From contig JAETQF010000005.1 in assembly GCA_021770845.1 (NCBI GenBank), positions 62,001 through 126,000 of the forward strand: a stretch of DNA of 64,000 bases. Direction: 5' to 3'. Within the stretch, counting starts at the first letter, position 1. Every line of letters begins with the position of its first letter. The translations under genes were made by a program, and so were the position numbers. The stretch is from Oscillospiraceae bacterium (lineage in GTDB: Bacteria > Bacillota > Clostridia > Oscillospirales > Oscillospiraceae). Of this stretch, positions 50,235 to 58,844 are shown piece after piece. The notes under the pieces are model-generated. The model searched no databases, was not told the origin of the DNA, and worked only from the letters and a program-made list of their open reading frames with translations.

Positions 50235-51302
50235 TCAGTCCACCGGCTCCACCCAGCCGTAGGGGTCGGGCTCGGTGCCCCACTGGATGCCGGTGAGGGT
50301 GTCGTACAGCCGCTGGGTCAGCCGGCCGATTTTGCCGCCGCTGACCTCCACCTTGGCGTTGCCCTCCGCCAGCAGGCCGATGGGGGATACCACCGCCGCC
50401 GTGCCGGTGCCCCAGGCCTCCTCTAAAGTGCCCGCCCGGGCGGCGTCAAACAGCTCCTGGGCGGAGATGAGCCGCTCCTCCACGGAGTAGCCCCAGTCCC
50501 GCAGCAGCTCCAGGCAGCTCTTGCGGGTGATGCCCGGCAGCACCGAACCGGTGAGCTCCGGCGTCACCACTGTGCCGCCGATCTTGAACATCACGTTCAT
50601 GGAGCCCACTTCCTCAATATACTTCCGGTGCACGCCGTCCAGCCACAGCACCTGGGAGTAGCCCTGCTCCTCCGCCCGCTCGCCGGCGCGGATGGAGGCG
50701 GCGTAGTTGCCGCCGCACTTGGTGAAGCCCGTGCCGCCCTTGACGGCCCGCACGTCCTCGTCCTCCACGTAGATCTTCACCGGGTTGATGCCCTCGGGGT
50801 AGTAGGCCCCCACCGGGCAGCAGATCACCGCGAACAGGTAGCTGTGGGAGGCGTGGACGCCTAAACCGTTGTCGGTGGCGATGATGAAGGGGCGGATATA
50901 CAGGGAGGTGCCCACCTTGTCCGGCACCCACGCCTTGTCGGCGGACACGATGGCCTTGACGGCCTGGACGAAGTCCTCCTCCGGGATCTCGGGGATGCAC
51001 AGGCGGCGGCAGGAGGAATTCATCCGCCGGGCATTCTCATAGGGGCGGAACAGCTGCACCTTGCCCTCGGGGGTGCGGTAGGCCTTCATGCCCTCAAAGA
51101 TCTCCTGGGCGTAGTGGAACACCATGCAGGACGGCTCGAAGGGCAGGGGGCCGTAGGGCACCACCCGGGGGTCGTGCCAGCCCTGGCCCGCGTCATAGTT
51201 CATCAGGAACATATGGTCGGTGAAGGTCTTGCCGAACACCAGCGTGTCCGGGTCGGGCCGGGGCTTGGGGTTGGAATTGGGGGTAAACGAAATATCCAGC
51301 AT
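50235..51302 (-). CDS. ilvE: branched-chain amino acid aminotransferase
   Basis: This PLP enzyme converts 2-oxo acids to Val, Leu and Ile with glutamate, and back. The 355-residue protein is of the class IV long (BCAT II) type. PLP lysine is Lys195 in GGTGFTKCGGNYAAS; other family blocks are FHYAQEIFEGMKAYR, LFRPYENARRMNSSCRRLCIP, SLYIRPFIIATD and SMNVMFKI. ATG 51302 lies 8 bases after AAAGGAG; the upstream ATG at 51323 lacks a binding site and the sequence between them contains that site. Monocistronic with its own promoter and terminator. Confidence 0.94.
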   Translation of the reverse strand: MLDISFTPNSNPKPRPDPDTLVFGKTFTDHMFLMNYDAGQGWHDPRVVPYGPLPFEPSCMVFHYAQEIFEGMKAYRTPEGKVQLFRPYENARRMNSSCRRLCIPEIPEEDFVQAVKAIVSADKAWVPDKVGTSLYIRPFIIATDNGLGVHASHSYLFAVICCPVGAYYPEGINPVKIYVEDEDVRAVKGGTGFTKCGGNYAASIRAGERAEEQGYSQVLWLDGVHRKYIEEVGSMNVMFKIGGTVVTPELTGSVLPGITRKSCLELLRDWGYSVEERLISAQELFDAARAGTLEEAWGTGTAAVVSPIGLLAEGNAKVEVSGGKIGRLTQRLYDTLTGIQWGTEPDPYGWVEPVD

Positions 51303-51349
51303 CAGGATCGGCTCCTTTTTCATCGAAGTAAATCGGTAAAACCTCACCT

Positions 51350-51378
51350 ATTATACCAGCGCCGGGGCCGGGACGCAA
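51350..51378 (-). promoter_or_regulatory. sigma-A promoter of ilvE
   Basis: Minus-strand TTGCGT, a 17-base spacer and TATAAT. Confidence 0.8.
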
Positions 51379-51434
51379 GGATCTTTTTTCCGGGGCCGGG
51401 CCGTGGCTTTTTCCGCCCCGCGCCCCAGTCCCTC

Positions 51435-51488
51435 TTGACAAACTCGATATTCGAGAATATAATGAAACCAGGATACTCGAATATCGAG
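51435..51488 (+). promoter_or_regulatory. padR promoter with two facing 13-bp operators
   Basis: TTGACA, a 17-base spacer and TATAAT (51435-51463). CTCGATATTCGAG (51443-51455) fills the spacer and its exact reverse complement CTCGAATATCGAG (51476-51488) lies after the -10, 33 bases away (about three turns). The likely binding protein is the PadR regulator encoded next. Confidence 0.85.
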
Positions 51489-51504
51489 ATTAGGGGGTGG
51501 GCCC

Positions 51505-51828
51505 ATGCCCAGGGAGAAATTCAGCACCCTGACGGAGCAGATGTTTTATGTGCTGCTGTGCCTCCGGGAGGAGTGCTGCGGCATGGATATCCTGGACAAG
51601 GTGCCGTCCATGACGGGCGGGCGGGTGAGTGTGGGCTCGGGGACGCTCTACAACCTGCTGGAGCAGTTCCGGGCGGAGGGCATGATCCGGGAGACCCGCA
51701 CAGAGGGCCGCAAGCGCAGCTATCTGCTCACCGACGCCGGACGGGCCCGGCTGGAGCGGGAGTATCAACGGATACAGGCCCAGGCGGAGGACTACCGCCG
51801 GGCCTTCGGAGAGGAGGGCGCCACATGA
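51505..51828 (+). CDS. PadR-family transcriptional regulator
   Basis: A 107-residue winged-helix repressor: EQMFYVLLCLREECCGMDILDKVPSMTGGRVSVGSGTLYNLLEQFRAEGMIRETRTEGRKRSYLLTDAGRARLEREYQRI. The YxLLxxLxxEG-type segment and the LTDAGR wing are diagnostic. It overlaps the DUF2812 gene by 4 bases, a very common partnership in Firmicutes in which PadR controls a membrane protein. The facing operators over the promoter predict autoregulation. Ligand unknown. Confidence 0.93.
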   Translation: MPREKFSTLTEQMFYVLLCLREECCGMDILDKVPSMTGGRVSVGSGTLYNLLEQFRAEGMIRETRTEGRKRSYLLTDAGRARLEREYQRIQAQAEDYRRAFGEEGAT

Positions 51829-53207
51829 GAGAGATCAAGCGGCAGATGACCCTGTATTCCTTTTACGACCACACCGGGCTGGAGCGGCACTTTGAGCGGA
51901 TGGCGGCCCAGGGCTGGCTGCTGTGCAAGGGCGGGCAGTACACCTGGCACTACCGGCGGATCGAGCCGAAACAGCTGACCTTCTGCGTGTGCTATTACCC
52001 CAGGGCCACTATTTTCGACCCCCTGCCCTCGGTGAGCCAGGAGGAGTTCTATGACTTCTGCGCCCACACCGGCTGGACGCTGGCGGCCTCCTCGGCCCAG
52101 CTCCAGGTGTTTTACAACGAGCGGGAGGATCCCACGCCCATCGAGACCGACCCGGCGCTGGAGGTGGAGGCCATCCACCGCTCGGCAAAAAAGAGCTTTC
52201 TGCTGCCCAACGGCCTGCTGCTGGCGGTGGGGCTGCTGAATCTGGGGCAGTTCCTGTGGCGGCTGCGGGACGATCCCATCCAGACCCTGTCCAACGCCGG
52301 CACCCTGCTGGCCGCCGTGGCGGGCGTCATCCTGCTGGCGCTGTGCTCCGTAGAGCTGTGCGCCTACTTCCTTTGGCACAGGCGGGCGCGGAAGGCGGCG
52401 GAGCGGGGGGAGTTTTTACCCACCCGCAGCCACCGCTGGTTCCAGAGAATCATGCTGGTGATTCTGGCGGCGGCGACGGTGTGGTTTTTCATCAGTATGG
52501 CCGGGGACGGCCTGGGCGGCGTGATGCTGGTGTCCATGGCGGGGGGCGTGCTGGTGGTGGCCGCGGTGATCGGCGTCCGAGAGGGGCTGAAAAGGTGCTA
52601 TTTCTCCGCCGAGGACAACCGGGTCATCACCATCATTGCCTGCGTGGTGCTGTCTCTGGCGGTTTCGGCGGGCATCCCCTGGCTTGTGGTGCGGGGGCTG
52701 GACAGCCGCCCCCAGCCCAAGGCGGAGGATCTGCCCCTGACGCTGGCCGACCTGCGGGAGGGGGACTTCGGCGGCTACACCCGGAAGTGGCAGGGGGCCC
52801 AGTCCCCCCTGCTGGGGCGGTACAACGCCCACGAATGGCCCCTGGGGCCCGCAGGGCAGTTTCCGGAGAAGGTCTATCTGGACTATGAGGTCACCCTGGT
52901 GAAGCTCCCCGCCCTCTATGGCCTGTGCCGGGAGACCCTGCTCCATGAGCGGGACGACTGGGGCAGTGAAGGCCCAGAGGACGTGTGGTACGGGTACGCC
53001 TACGTCCCCACAGACCCCGCCCCCTGGGGGGCGGAGGAGGCGTACCAGTGGCTGCCGGAGGACGGGTTGGACAATGGGGCGGACAACAACCAATACCTGC
53101 TGTTCTACCCGGATCGGGTGGTGACCATCAGCCTGCAGTGGGATGGGCCGCCCACCCGGTCGCAGATGGCGGCGGTGGGGGAGAAGCTGGGCCGGGGGCC
53201 GCTGTAA
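51825..53207 (+). CDS. DUF2812 membrane protein (PadR partner)
   Basis: A 460-residue protein. The N-terminal 110 residues match DUF2812 (YDHTGLERHFERMAAQGWLLCKGG ... HYRRIEPKQLTFCVCYYPRA, FCAHTGWTLAASSAQLQVFY). They are followed by four to five membrane segments (LLLAVGLLNLGQFLW, LLAAVAGVILLALCSVELCAYFLW, IMLVILAAATVWFFISMAG, IIACVVLSLAVSAGIPWLVV). A C-terminal extracytoplasmic domain of about 150 residues ends the protein. Function unknown. It is co-expressed with PadR and is longer than the minimal DUF2812 proteins because of that C-terminal domain. Confidence 0.85.
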   Translation: MREIKRQMTLYSFYDHTGLERHFERMAAQGWLLCKGGQYTWHYRRIEPKQLTFCVCYYPRATIFDPLPSVSQEEFYDFCAHTGWTLAASSAQLQVFYNEREDPTPIETDPALEVEAIHRSAKKSFLLPNGLLLAVGLLNLGQFLWRLRDDPIQTLSNAGTLLAAVAGVILLALCSVELCAYFLWHRRARKAAERGEFLPTRSHRWFQRIMLVILAAATVWFFISMAGDGLGGVMLVSMAGGVLVVAAVIGVREGLKRCYFSAEDNRVITIIACVVLSLAVSAGIPWLVVRGLDSRPQPKAEDLPLTLADLREGDFGGYTRKWQGAQSPLLGRYNAHEWPLGPAGQFPEKVYLDYEVTLVKLPALYGLCRETLLHERDDWGSEGPEDVWYGYAYVPTDPAPWGAEEAYQWLPEDGLDNGADNNQYLLFYPDRVVTISLQWDGPPTRSQMAAVGEKLGRGPL

Positions 53208-53214
53208 ATTTCCG

Positions 53215-53243
53215 TTGCGGCGGGGGTGGAAAGGTGATATACT
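53215..53243 (+). promoter_or_regulatory. sigma-A promoter of the dCMP deaminase-apbE pair
   Basis: TTGCGG, a 17-base spacer and TATACT. Confidence 0.7.
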
Positions 53244-53275
53244 CTCCCCATAAAAAACAGAAATGAGGGATCCCC

Positions 53276-53800
53276 ATGGCCCGCATCGACAAACAGAACT
53301 ATTACCTGGACATCGCCGCCACCGTACTGGAGCGCTCCACCTGTATGCGCCGGTGCTACGGGGCCATCATCGTCCAGAACGACGAGATCGTGTCCTCCGG
53401 CTACAACGGAGCGCCCCGGGGGCGGAAAAACTGCGGCGATCTGGGCTACTGCGCCCGGGAGGCCATGAACATCCCCTCGGGCCAGCGGTACGAGCTGTGC
53501 CGCTCCGTCCACGCCGAGGCCAACGCCATCATCTCCGCCCCCCGGCGGGAGGTTTTAGGCGCCACCCTCTATATGGCCTGCAAGGATCCGGCCACCGGGG
53601 CGCTGATCCCCGGCTCCACCTCCTGCTCCATGTGCCGCAGGCTCATCATCAACGCAGGCATCGCCAAGGTGGTGATCCGGGACACCCCCACCGAGTACCG
53701 GGTGGTGGACGTACAGCGGGAGTGGATCGATCAGGACGACTCCATCCCGGAGCACCTGCGATGCGAGCACCTGCGGGAGGCGGGAGAGTGCGGGGTATGA
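53276..53800 (+). CDS. deoxycytidylate deaminase-like protein (dCMP deaminase/ComEB family)
   Basis: A 174-residue zinc deaminase. The zinc ligands and proton shuttle are HAEANAI (His79, Glu81) and SCSMCRR (Cys117, Cys120). An extra Cys-rich stretch (KNCGDLGYCAREAMNIPSGQRYELC) is typical of dCMP deaminases/ComEB. It would convert dCMP to dUMP for dTTP synthesis. The substrate is inferred from family. It overlaps apbE by 4 bases. Confidence 0.9.
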   Translation: MARIDKQNYYLDIAATVLERSTCMRRCYGAIIVQNDEIVSSGYNGAPRGRKNCGDLGYCAREAMNIPSGQRYELCRSVHAEANAIISAPRREVLGATLYMACKDPATGALIPGSTSCSMCRRLIINAGIAKVVIRDTPTEYRVVDVQREWIDQDDSIPEHLRCEHLREAGECGV

Positions 53801-54804
53801 GGCGCTGGGCGGCCCTGCTCTGCGTCATGCTGCTCCTGGCGGGCTGCGCCGCCCCCCAGGCCCAGGCCCAGCCGGGGGCGGAGCGCACCTTCTTTGCCAT
53901 GGATACCGTCATGACCCTGCGGCTGTATGAGGGCGGGGACGAGGCCCTGCTGGCCGACGCCGAGGCCCGGGTGCGGGAGCTGGAGGGCCTGCTGTCCGTC
54001 ACCGGCAGGGGCAGCGAGATCCACTCACTCAACCGGGACGGGGCGGCGGAGCTGTCATCGGAGACGGGGTCGCTGCTGCGGGGGGCGCTGGCGCTGTGCG
54101 CCCGGACGGAGGGGGCGCTGGACATCTCCACCTACCCGGTGCTGCGCACCTGGGGCTTCACCACGGGGGAGTATGCCGTCCCCGACGGGGAAGCCCTGGC
54201 CAAGCTGCTGCCGCTGGTGGACTATACCAGGGTGGCGCTGGACGGGAACGCCGCCTCCCTGCCGGTTGGCATGGAGATCGACCTGGGCAGCGTGGCCAAG
54301 GGCTACACCGGGGCGGCGCTGGCCGCCCTGCTGCGGGAGGGCGGCGTCACCTCCGCCCTGCTGGATCTGGGGGGCAACATCCAGGCGGTGGGGGCCAAGC
54401 CCGACGGCTCCCCCTGGCGGGTGGGCATCCGGAACCCGGCGGGGGAGGGGAACATCGGCGTGGTGGAGGTGGACAACCAGGCCGTGATCACCTCCGGCGG
54501 ATACGAGCGGTATTTTGAGGAGGGCGGCGTGCGCTATTGGCACATCCTGGATCCCAAGACCGGGGCCCCCGCGCACAGCGGGCTGGCCTCCGTCACCGTG
54601 GTGGGGGACGACGGGCTGATGTGCGACGGGCTGTCCACCGCCCTGTTCGTCATGGGGCGGGAGAAGGCCGTGGAGCACTGGCGGCGGCATCGGGACTTTG
54701 AGGCGGTGCTGGTGGCGGAGGACGGCTCGGTCACCATCACCCCGGGGCTGGAGGGGCGGTTCACCCTGACGGAGCAGGGGCGGACGCTGACGGTGGCGGA
54801 ATGA
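53797..54804 (+). CDS. apbE: FAD:protein FMN transferase (ApbE lipoprotein)
   Basis: ApbE attaches FMN to threonine residues of partner proteins such as Rnf or Nqr subunits. The 335-residue protein has a lipoprotein signal (MRRWAALLCVMLLLAGC, Cys17), MDTVMTLRLYEGGDEA, ISTYPVLRTWGF, IDLGSVAKGYTGAALAALLREGGVTSALLDLGGNIQAVG and HILDPKTGAPAHSGLASVTVVGDDGLMCDGLSTALFVMG, all family blocks. ATG 53797 overlaps the previous stop; the ORF track's start at 53263 is in the wrong context. No rnf genes are in the window. Confidence 0.94.
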   Translation: MRRWAALLCVMLLLAGCAAPQAQAQPGAERTFFAMDTVMTLRLYEGGDEALLADAEARVRELEGLLSVTGRGSEIHSLNRDGAAELSSETGSLLRGALALCARTEGALDISTYPVLRTWGFTTGEYAVPDGEALAKLLPLVDYTRVALDGNAASLPVGMEIDLGSVAKGYTGAALAALLREGGVTSALLDLGGNIQAVGAKPDGSPWRVGIRNPAGEGNIGVVEVDNQAVITSGGYERYFEEGGVRYWHILDPKTGAPAHSGLASVTVVGDDGLMCDGLSTALFVMGREKAVEHWRRHRDFEAVLVAEDGSVTITPGLEGRFTLTEQGRTLTVAE

Positions 54805-55007
54805 GAGTTCCACGGCATTGTCACGCTGCGAAGCCTCCGCGACGGAGCCTAAGTCCTCCGACTCCGGGAAAACCCATCCGGGGCCTGCGGCCCCTCCTTG
54901 GGCTTTTCCCTGCGCTCCGGCCTTAGTCTCCTGCTCCCGGCTTCTCCGCGCTTCTGCAATCTGCACAGAAAAAATTTGGAATGTTTACGAAACTTTCACA
55001 TTTCCAC
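54805..55007 (+). other. gene-free stretch with a composite hairpin after apbE
   Basis: The hairpin at 54866-54910 has outer arms GGGAAAACCCA and TGGGCTTTTCCC around GGGGCCTGCGGCCCC. No ORF with a credible start is present. The hairpin may end apbE transcription. Confidence 0.5.
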
Positions 55008-55036
55008 TTGACGGCGGCGCGGCCGGACTATATAAT
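55008..55036 (+). promoter_or_regulatory. sigma-A promoter of rny
   Basis: TTGACG, a 17-base spacer and TATAAT, giving a leader of about 200 bases. Confidence 0.85.
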
Positions 55037-55149
55037 GGACGAGGATAATTTTGAAAGACCGCCGTCTTGTTTGCCGTTTGAGCGTTTGCGCCCCCTTTGG
55101 GGTGTTTATATAGTCTATACGACCCGTCATAGATTTTGACACTCAAATA

Positions 55150-55222
55150 CTGCGCCCAAACCTGGTGGGCGGTTTTTCAATTATCGCGGTGCGTCTATTC
55201 ACGCATCGCGTGTTATTTTGTA
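55150..55222 (+). promoter_or_regulatory. hairpins in the rny leader
   Basis: CGCCC...GGGCG followed by GTTTTT (about 55151-55177), then CGCGGTGCG...CGCATCGCG followed by TGTTATTTTG. Both look like weak terminators and could attenuate rny. Confidence 0.5.
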
Positions 55223-55242
55223 ACAGGAGGTGTGGAACCCAG

Positions 55243-56802
55243 ATGCAAGTGCCAGTCTTTGTGACCGTGATCATTGCCATCGCCGCCGGTCTGATCTGCC
55301 TGGCGATCGGAGCGGTGGTTGGATACCAGCGGCGAAAGGCCGCCGCCGAGCGGGAGATCGGCTCCGCCGAGGAGGAGGCCCGCCGGATCATCAACGACGC
55401 CATCAAGTCCGCTGAGAGCAAAAAGCGGGAGGCCACCGTGGAGGCCAAGGAGGAGATCCTGAAAGCCCGCAGCGAGTTCGACAAGGAGGTCAAGGATCGC
55501 CGCAGCGAGATCCAGCGCCAGGAGAACCGGCTCAACTCCAAGGAGGAGAACCTGGATCGCAAGCTGGAGAACCTGGAGCGCAAGGAGGAGAACGTCTCCG
55601 CCCGCATCGCCCAGTTGGAGCAGGAGAAGGTGGAGCTGGACGGGCTGAAGAACAGCCAGGTGGAGCTGCTGGAGCGCATCTCCGGCCTGACGGTGGAGGA
55701 GGCCAAGCGCTACCTCATCGAGCAGCTGGAGGAGGATGTGACCCACGAGCAGGCCCTGAAGCTCAAGGAGATCCAGGCCCGCTACAAGGAGGAGGCGGAG
55801 ACCTACGCCCGGGAGCAGATCGCCCTGGCCATCCAGCGGTGCGCCGCCGACCATGTGGCGGAGGCCACCGTGTCCGTGGTGCCCCTGCCCAACGACGAGA
55901 TGAAGGGCCGCATCATCGGCCGGGAGGGCCGCAACATCCGCACCCTGGAGACCATGACCGGGGTGGATCTCATCATCGACGACACCCCCGAGGCCATCAC
56001 CGTGTCCTGCTTCGACCCGGTGCGCCGGGAGATCGCCCGGCTGGCCCTGGAAAAGCTCATTCTCGACGGCCGCATCCACCCCACCCGCATCGAGGAGATG
56101 GTGGAGAAGGCCAAGCGGGAGGTGGACGCCACCATCCGGGCCGAGGGCGAGCGGGCGGTGTTTGAGACCAACGTCCACGGGCTGAACCCGGAGCTGGTGA
56201 AGCTGCTGGGCCGTCAGCACTACCGCACCAGCTACGGCCAGAACGTGCTCAACCACTCCATCGAGGTGGCCCAGCTGGCGGGCCTGCTGGCCGCCGAGAT
56301 CGGCGTCAATGTGGCCGAGGCCAAGCGGGCGGGACTGCTCCACGACCTGGGCAAGTCCATCGACCACGAGGTGGAGGGCTCCCACGTGCAGATCGGCGTG
56401 GAGCTGGCCCGGAAGTACCGGGAGAGCGAGAACGTGATCCACGCCATCGAGGCCCACCACGGCGACGTGGAGGCCCGCACCATCGTGGCCTGTCTGGTGC
56501 AGGCCGCCGACGCCATTTCCGCCGCCCGCCCCGGCGCCCGCAAGGAGAATGTGGAATACTACATCAAGCGGCTGGAGAAGCTGGAGGAGCTGACCTCCGC
56601 CTTCCCCGGGGTGGACAAGGCCTTCGCCATCCAGGCGGGCCGGGAGGTGCGCATCATGGTGAATCCGGAGGACGTGCCCGAGGATCGCATGGTGCTGCTG
56701 GCCCGGGAGATCGCCAAAAAGATCGAGGACGAGCTGGAGTACCCGGGGCAGATCAAGGTGAACCTGATCCGGGAGACGAAGGCGATCGAATACGCCAAAT
56801 GA
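55243..56802 (+). CDS. rny: ribonuclease Y
   Basis: RNase Y is the membrane-bound endonuclease that starts mRNA decay in many Firmicutes. The 519-residue protein has an N-terminal membrane segment ([22 protein letters not shown]), a long charged coiled coil (about 30-200), a KH domain ([31 protein letters not shown]) and an HD domain with [17 protein letters not shown]. Length and order match the family. ATG 55243 follows AACAGGAGG. The long leader with hairpins suggests post-transcriptional control. Confidence 0.97.
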   Translation: MQVPVFVTVIIAIAAGLICLAIGAVVGYQRRKAAAEREIGSAEEEARRIINDAIKSAESKKREATVEAKEEILKARSEFDKEVKDRRSEIQRQENRLNSKEENLDRKLENLERKEENVSARIAQLEQEKVELDGLKNSQVELLERISGLTVEEAKRYLIEQLEEDVTHEQALKLKEIQARYKEEAETYAREQIALAIQRCAADHVAEATVSVVPLPNDEMKGRIIGREGRNIRTLETMTGVDLIIDDTPEAITVSCFDPVRREIARLALEKLILDGRIHPTRIEEMVEKAKREVDATIRAEGERAVFETNVHGLNPELVKLLGRQHYRTSYGQNVLNHSIEVAQLAGLLAAEIGVNVAEAKRAGLLHDLGKSIDHEVEGSHVQIGVELARKYRESENVIHAIEAHHGDVEARTIVACLVQAADAISAARPGARKENVEYYIKRLEKLEELTSAFPGVDKAFAIQAGREVRIMVNPEDVPEDRMVLLAREIAKKIEDELEYPGQIKVNLIRETKAIEYAK

Positions 56803-56807
56803 ATCAA

Positions 56808-56841
56808 GCGCGCCGCCGGAAAGCCCCGGCGGCGCGCTTTT
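56808..56841 (+). terminator. terminator of rny
   Basis: GCGCGCCGCCGG, loop AAAGCC, CCGGCGGCGCGC, then TTTT. Confidence 0.85.
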
Positions 56842-56846
56842 ACCCG

Positions 56847-56875
56847 TTGCGCTTTTCTCGCCGCCGTGATATGAT
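56847..56875 (+). promoter_or_regulatory. sigma-A promoter of the DUF2156 gene pair
   Basis: TTGCGC, a 17-base spacer and TATGAT. Confidence 0.75.
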
Positions 56876-56905
56876 ATCCAGACACCAAGAAAAGGAATGG
56901 TATGG

Positions 56906-57820
56906 ATGCTTACCTTTGAAAGCCCTCAGTTTGAGGATCGGGAATGGGTGCAGCCCCTGCTTGCTGCCGAGGCCAGCCCCGCCTGCGAGTACAACTTCGC
57001 CAACATCTACCTGTGGAGCCGGGCCTACCCCCAGCAGATCGCCCGCCTGGGGGATCGGCTGCTGGTGCAGATCCAGGGCTCCCTGGGGCTGTGTTACCTC
57101 TACCCGGCGGGCGGCGGGCCCCTGGCCCCGGCCGTGGACGCGTTAGCCAACCACGCCGCCGCCAACGGGGTGCCCCTCACCCTGGTGTGCGTGACGGAGG
57201 ATCAGCGGGCCGCCCTGGAGGAAGCCTGCCCGGGCCGCTTCGCCTTTGAGGAGGATCGGGGCGGCTTCGACTACCTCTACGACGTGAACCGGCTGGCCGA
57301 CCTGCCGGGGAAGAAGCTCCACGCCAAGCGGAACCACATCCGCCGCTTTGACGAGCAGTTCCCCGACTGGCTGCTGGAGGACATCACCCCCGCCAACGTC
57401 CCCGAGTGCGTGGAGCTGGAGCGCCAGTGGGCCGCCATCCGCCAGGAGGAGGCCGGGGAGGACGTGAACTCCGTCTCCGAGGAGACGGTGGCGGTCATCG
57501 AGGCCCTGTACCACATGGACAAGCTGGGGCTGGAGGGGGCGCTGATCCGGGCGGACGGCTCGCCGGTGGCCTTCTCTTTGGGGGGCTTCATCACCCCCGA
57601 GGTGTTCGACGTGAACTTCGAGAAGTCCTTCGGCGACATCCAGGGGGCCTACCCCGCCATCAACCGGGAGCTGGCCCGGCTGATCCGCGGCCGCCACCCC
57701 CAGGTCAAGTGGTTCAACCGGGAGGACGACCTGGGGCTGGAGGGTCTGCGGAAGGCCAAGCTGTCCTACTATCCGGATATTCTGCTCACCAAATACACCG
57801 CCCGGGAGGTGGCCCGATGA
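56906..57820 (+). CDS. DUF2156 (phosphatidylglycerol lysyltransferase-like) acyltransferase
   Basis: A 304-residue soluble protein of the DUF2156 group, built of two GNAT-like halves as in the catalytic part of MprF. Visible are CEYNFANIYLWSRAYPQQIARLGDRLLVQ, KKLHAKRNHIRRFDEQFPDW, ALIRADGSPVAFSLGGF, VFDVNFEKSFGDIQGAYPAINRELARLI and FNREDDLGLEGLRKAKLSYYPD. No membrane segments, so it is not a full MprF; the substrate is unknown. ATG 56906 is chosen since AAGGA ends about 9 bases upstream, whereas ATG 56897 abuts it. It overlaps the next gene by 4 bases. Confidence 0.85.
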   Translation: MLTFESPQFEDREWVQPLLAAEASPACEYNFANIYLWSRAYPQQIARLGDRLLVQIQGSLGLCYLYPAGGGPLAPAVDALANHAAANGVPLTLVCVTEDQRAALEEACPGRFAFEEDRGGFDYLYDVNRLADLPGKKLHAKRNHIRRFDEQFPDWLLEDITPANVPECVELERQWAAIRQEEAGEDVNSVSEETVAVIEALYHMDKLGLEGALIRADGSPVAFSLGGFITPEVFDVNFEKSFGDIQGAYPAINRELARLIRGRHPQVKWFNREDDLGLEGLRKAKLSYYPDILLTKYTAREVAR

Positions 57821-58650
57821 TTCAGATCCACCACGCCGAGGGCTGGGAGATCTCCGACGCGGAGGCCCTGTGGGGCAACGCCTTCGGGGACGAGCCAGAG
57901 TTCCAGCAGTCGTTTTACCGCCTGTGCGCCCCCGAGGGGCCGCTGGTGCTCAGCGAGGAGAGGCTGGTGCGCTCCATGCTGGCCCTGCCGGAGCTGGCCC
58001 TGATTCTGGCGGACGGCACCCGGCTGCGGGCGGGATATGTCTACGCCCTGGCCACCGATCCGAGCTGCCGGAGGCAGTGCTGGGCGACCATCCTGCTGGA
58101 GGTGGCGGCGGGGCTGGGCGGCAGCCGGGGGCTGGACTGCCTGCTCACCGTGCCGGCGAGGCCGGGGCTGTTCCCCTTTTTTGAGCGGAACGGCTTCCAG
58201 CCGGGCTGTTACCTCCGGGAGATGGAGGCGGAGCCCGTCCCCGCCCCGGTGGAGGAGCTGTCCCCCGAGGGGTACGCCGCCCTGCGGGAGGAGCTGCTGG
58301 CGGGCCGAACCCACACGGCGTACACCGCGGAGCAGCTGGCGTTCCAGCGGGCCATGTGCCCCGAGCCCGGCAGCGGGCTGTACCGGCTGGAGCTGGCCCA
58401 CGGCCCCGGCTGCGCCGCCGTGGAGAACTGGGACAGGGCGCCGGTGGTGAAGGAGCTGCTGTGCGCCCCCGGCGACCAGGATCAGGGAGCGGCGGCCTGC
58501 GCCGCCCTGTGCGGGAGGCCGGTGAAGGTTCGGGTTCCGGCGGGGCGGTCGGAGGGGAGGCCGTTTGCCTGCATTCGCTGGGCGGAGGGCACCCCCGCCT
58601 CGATCCAGGCCGGGGCGGGGGAGGGCTGGCTGGGGCTGGCCTTTGACTGA
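57817..58650 (+). CDS. GNAT-family N-acetyltransferase-like protein
   Basis: A 277-residue protein. The N-terminal half has the GNAT order: RLRAGYVYALATDPSCRRQCWATILLEVAAGLGGSRGLDCLLTVPARPGLFPFFERNGFQ. This includes the strand 4-like YVYALATDP, the acetyl-CoA-binding turn region (poorly conserved RRQCWA) and the FFERNGF end. The C-terminal half is a diverged second domain. Overlap with the DUF2156 gene (ATGA) suggests both act on the same molecule. The weak CoA loop leaves activity uncertain. Confidence 0.75.
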   Translation: MIQIHHAEGWEISDAEALWGNAFGDEPEFQQSFYRLCAPEGPLVLSEERLVRSMLALPELALILADGTRLRAGYVYALATDPSCRRQCWATILLEVAAGLGGSRGLDCLLTVPARPGLFPFFERNGFQPGCYLREMEAEPVPAPVEELSPEGYAALREELLAGRTHTAYTAEQLAFQRAMCPEPGSGLYRLELAHGPGCAAVENWDRAPVVKELLCAPGDQDQGAAACAALCGRPVKVRVPAGRSEGRPFACIRWAEGTPASIQAGAGEGWLGLAFD

Positions 58651-58752
58651 ATCCCCACCGGGGCGCTATGGTTCATTTTGTATAGAAATGTATTTTTATT
58701 CGCCTCAAATTGTATAAACCCCATGAAATGCAGGAGGACGCCAAAAATCCTC

Positions 58753-58781
58753 TTGCATTTTTTGTGAATAGGCGGTATACT
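58753..58781 (+). promoter_or_regulatory. sigma-A promoter of the amino-acid ABC transporter operon
   Basis: TTGCAT, a 17-base spacer and TATACT. Confidence 0.85.
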
Positions 58782-58844
58782 CTGTCTCAACAACCCGCTG
58801 ACCGGGCGGGCTGTACCGCATCCTATTCAATGGAGATGAATGAA

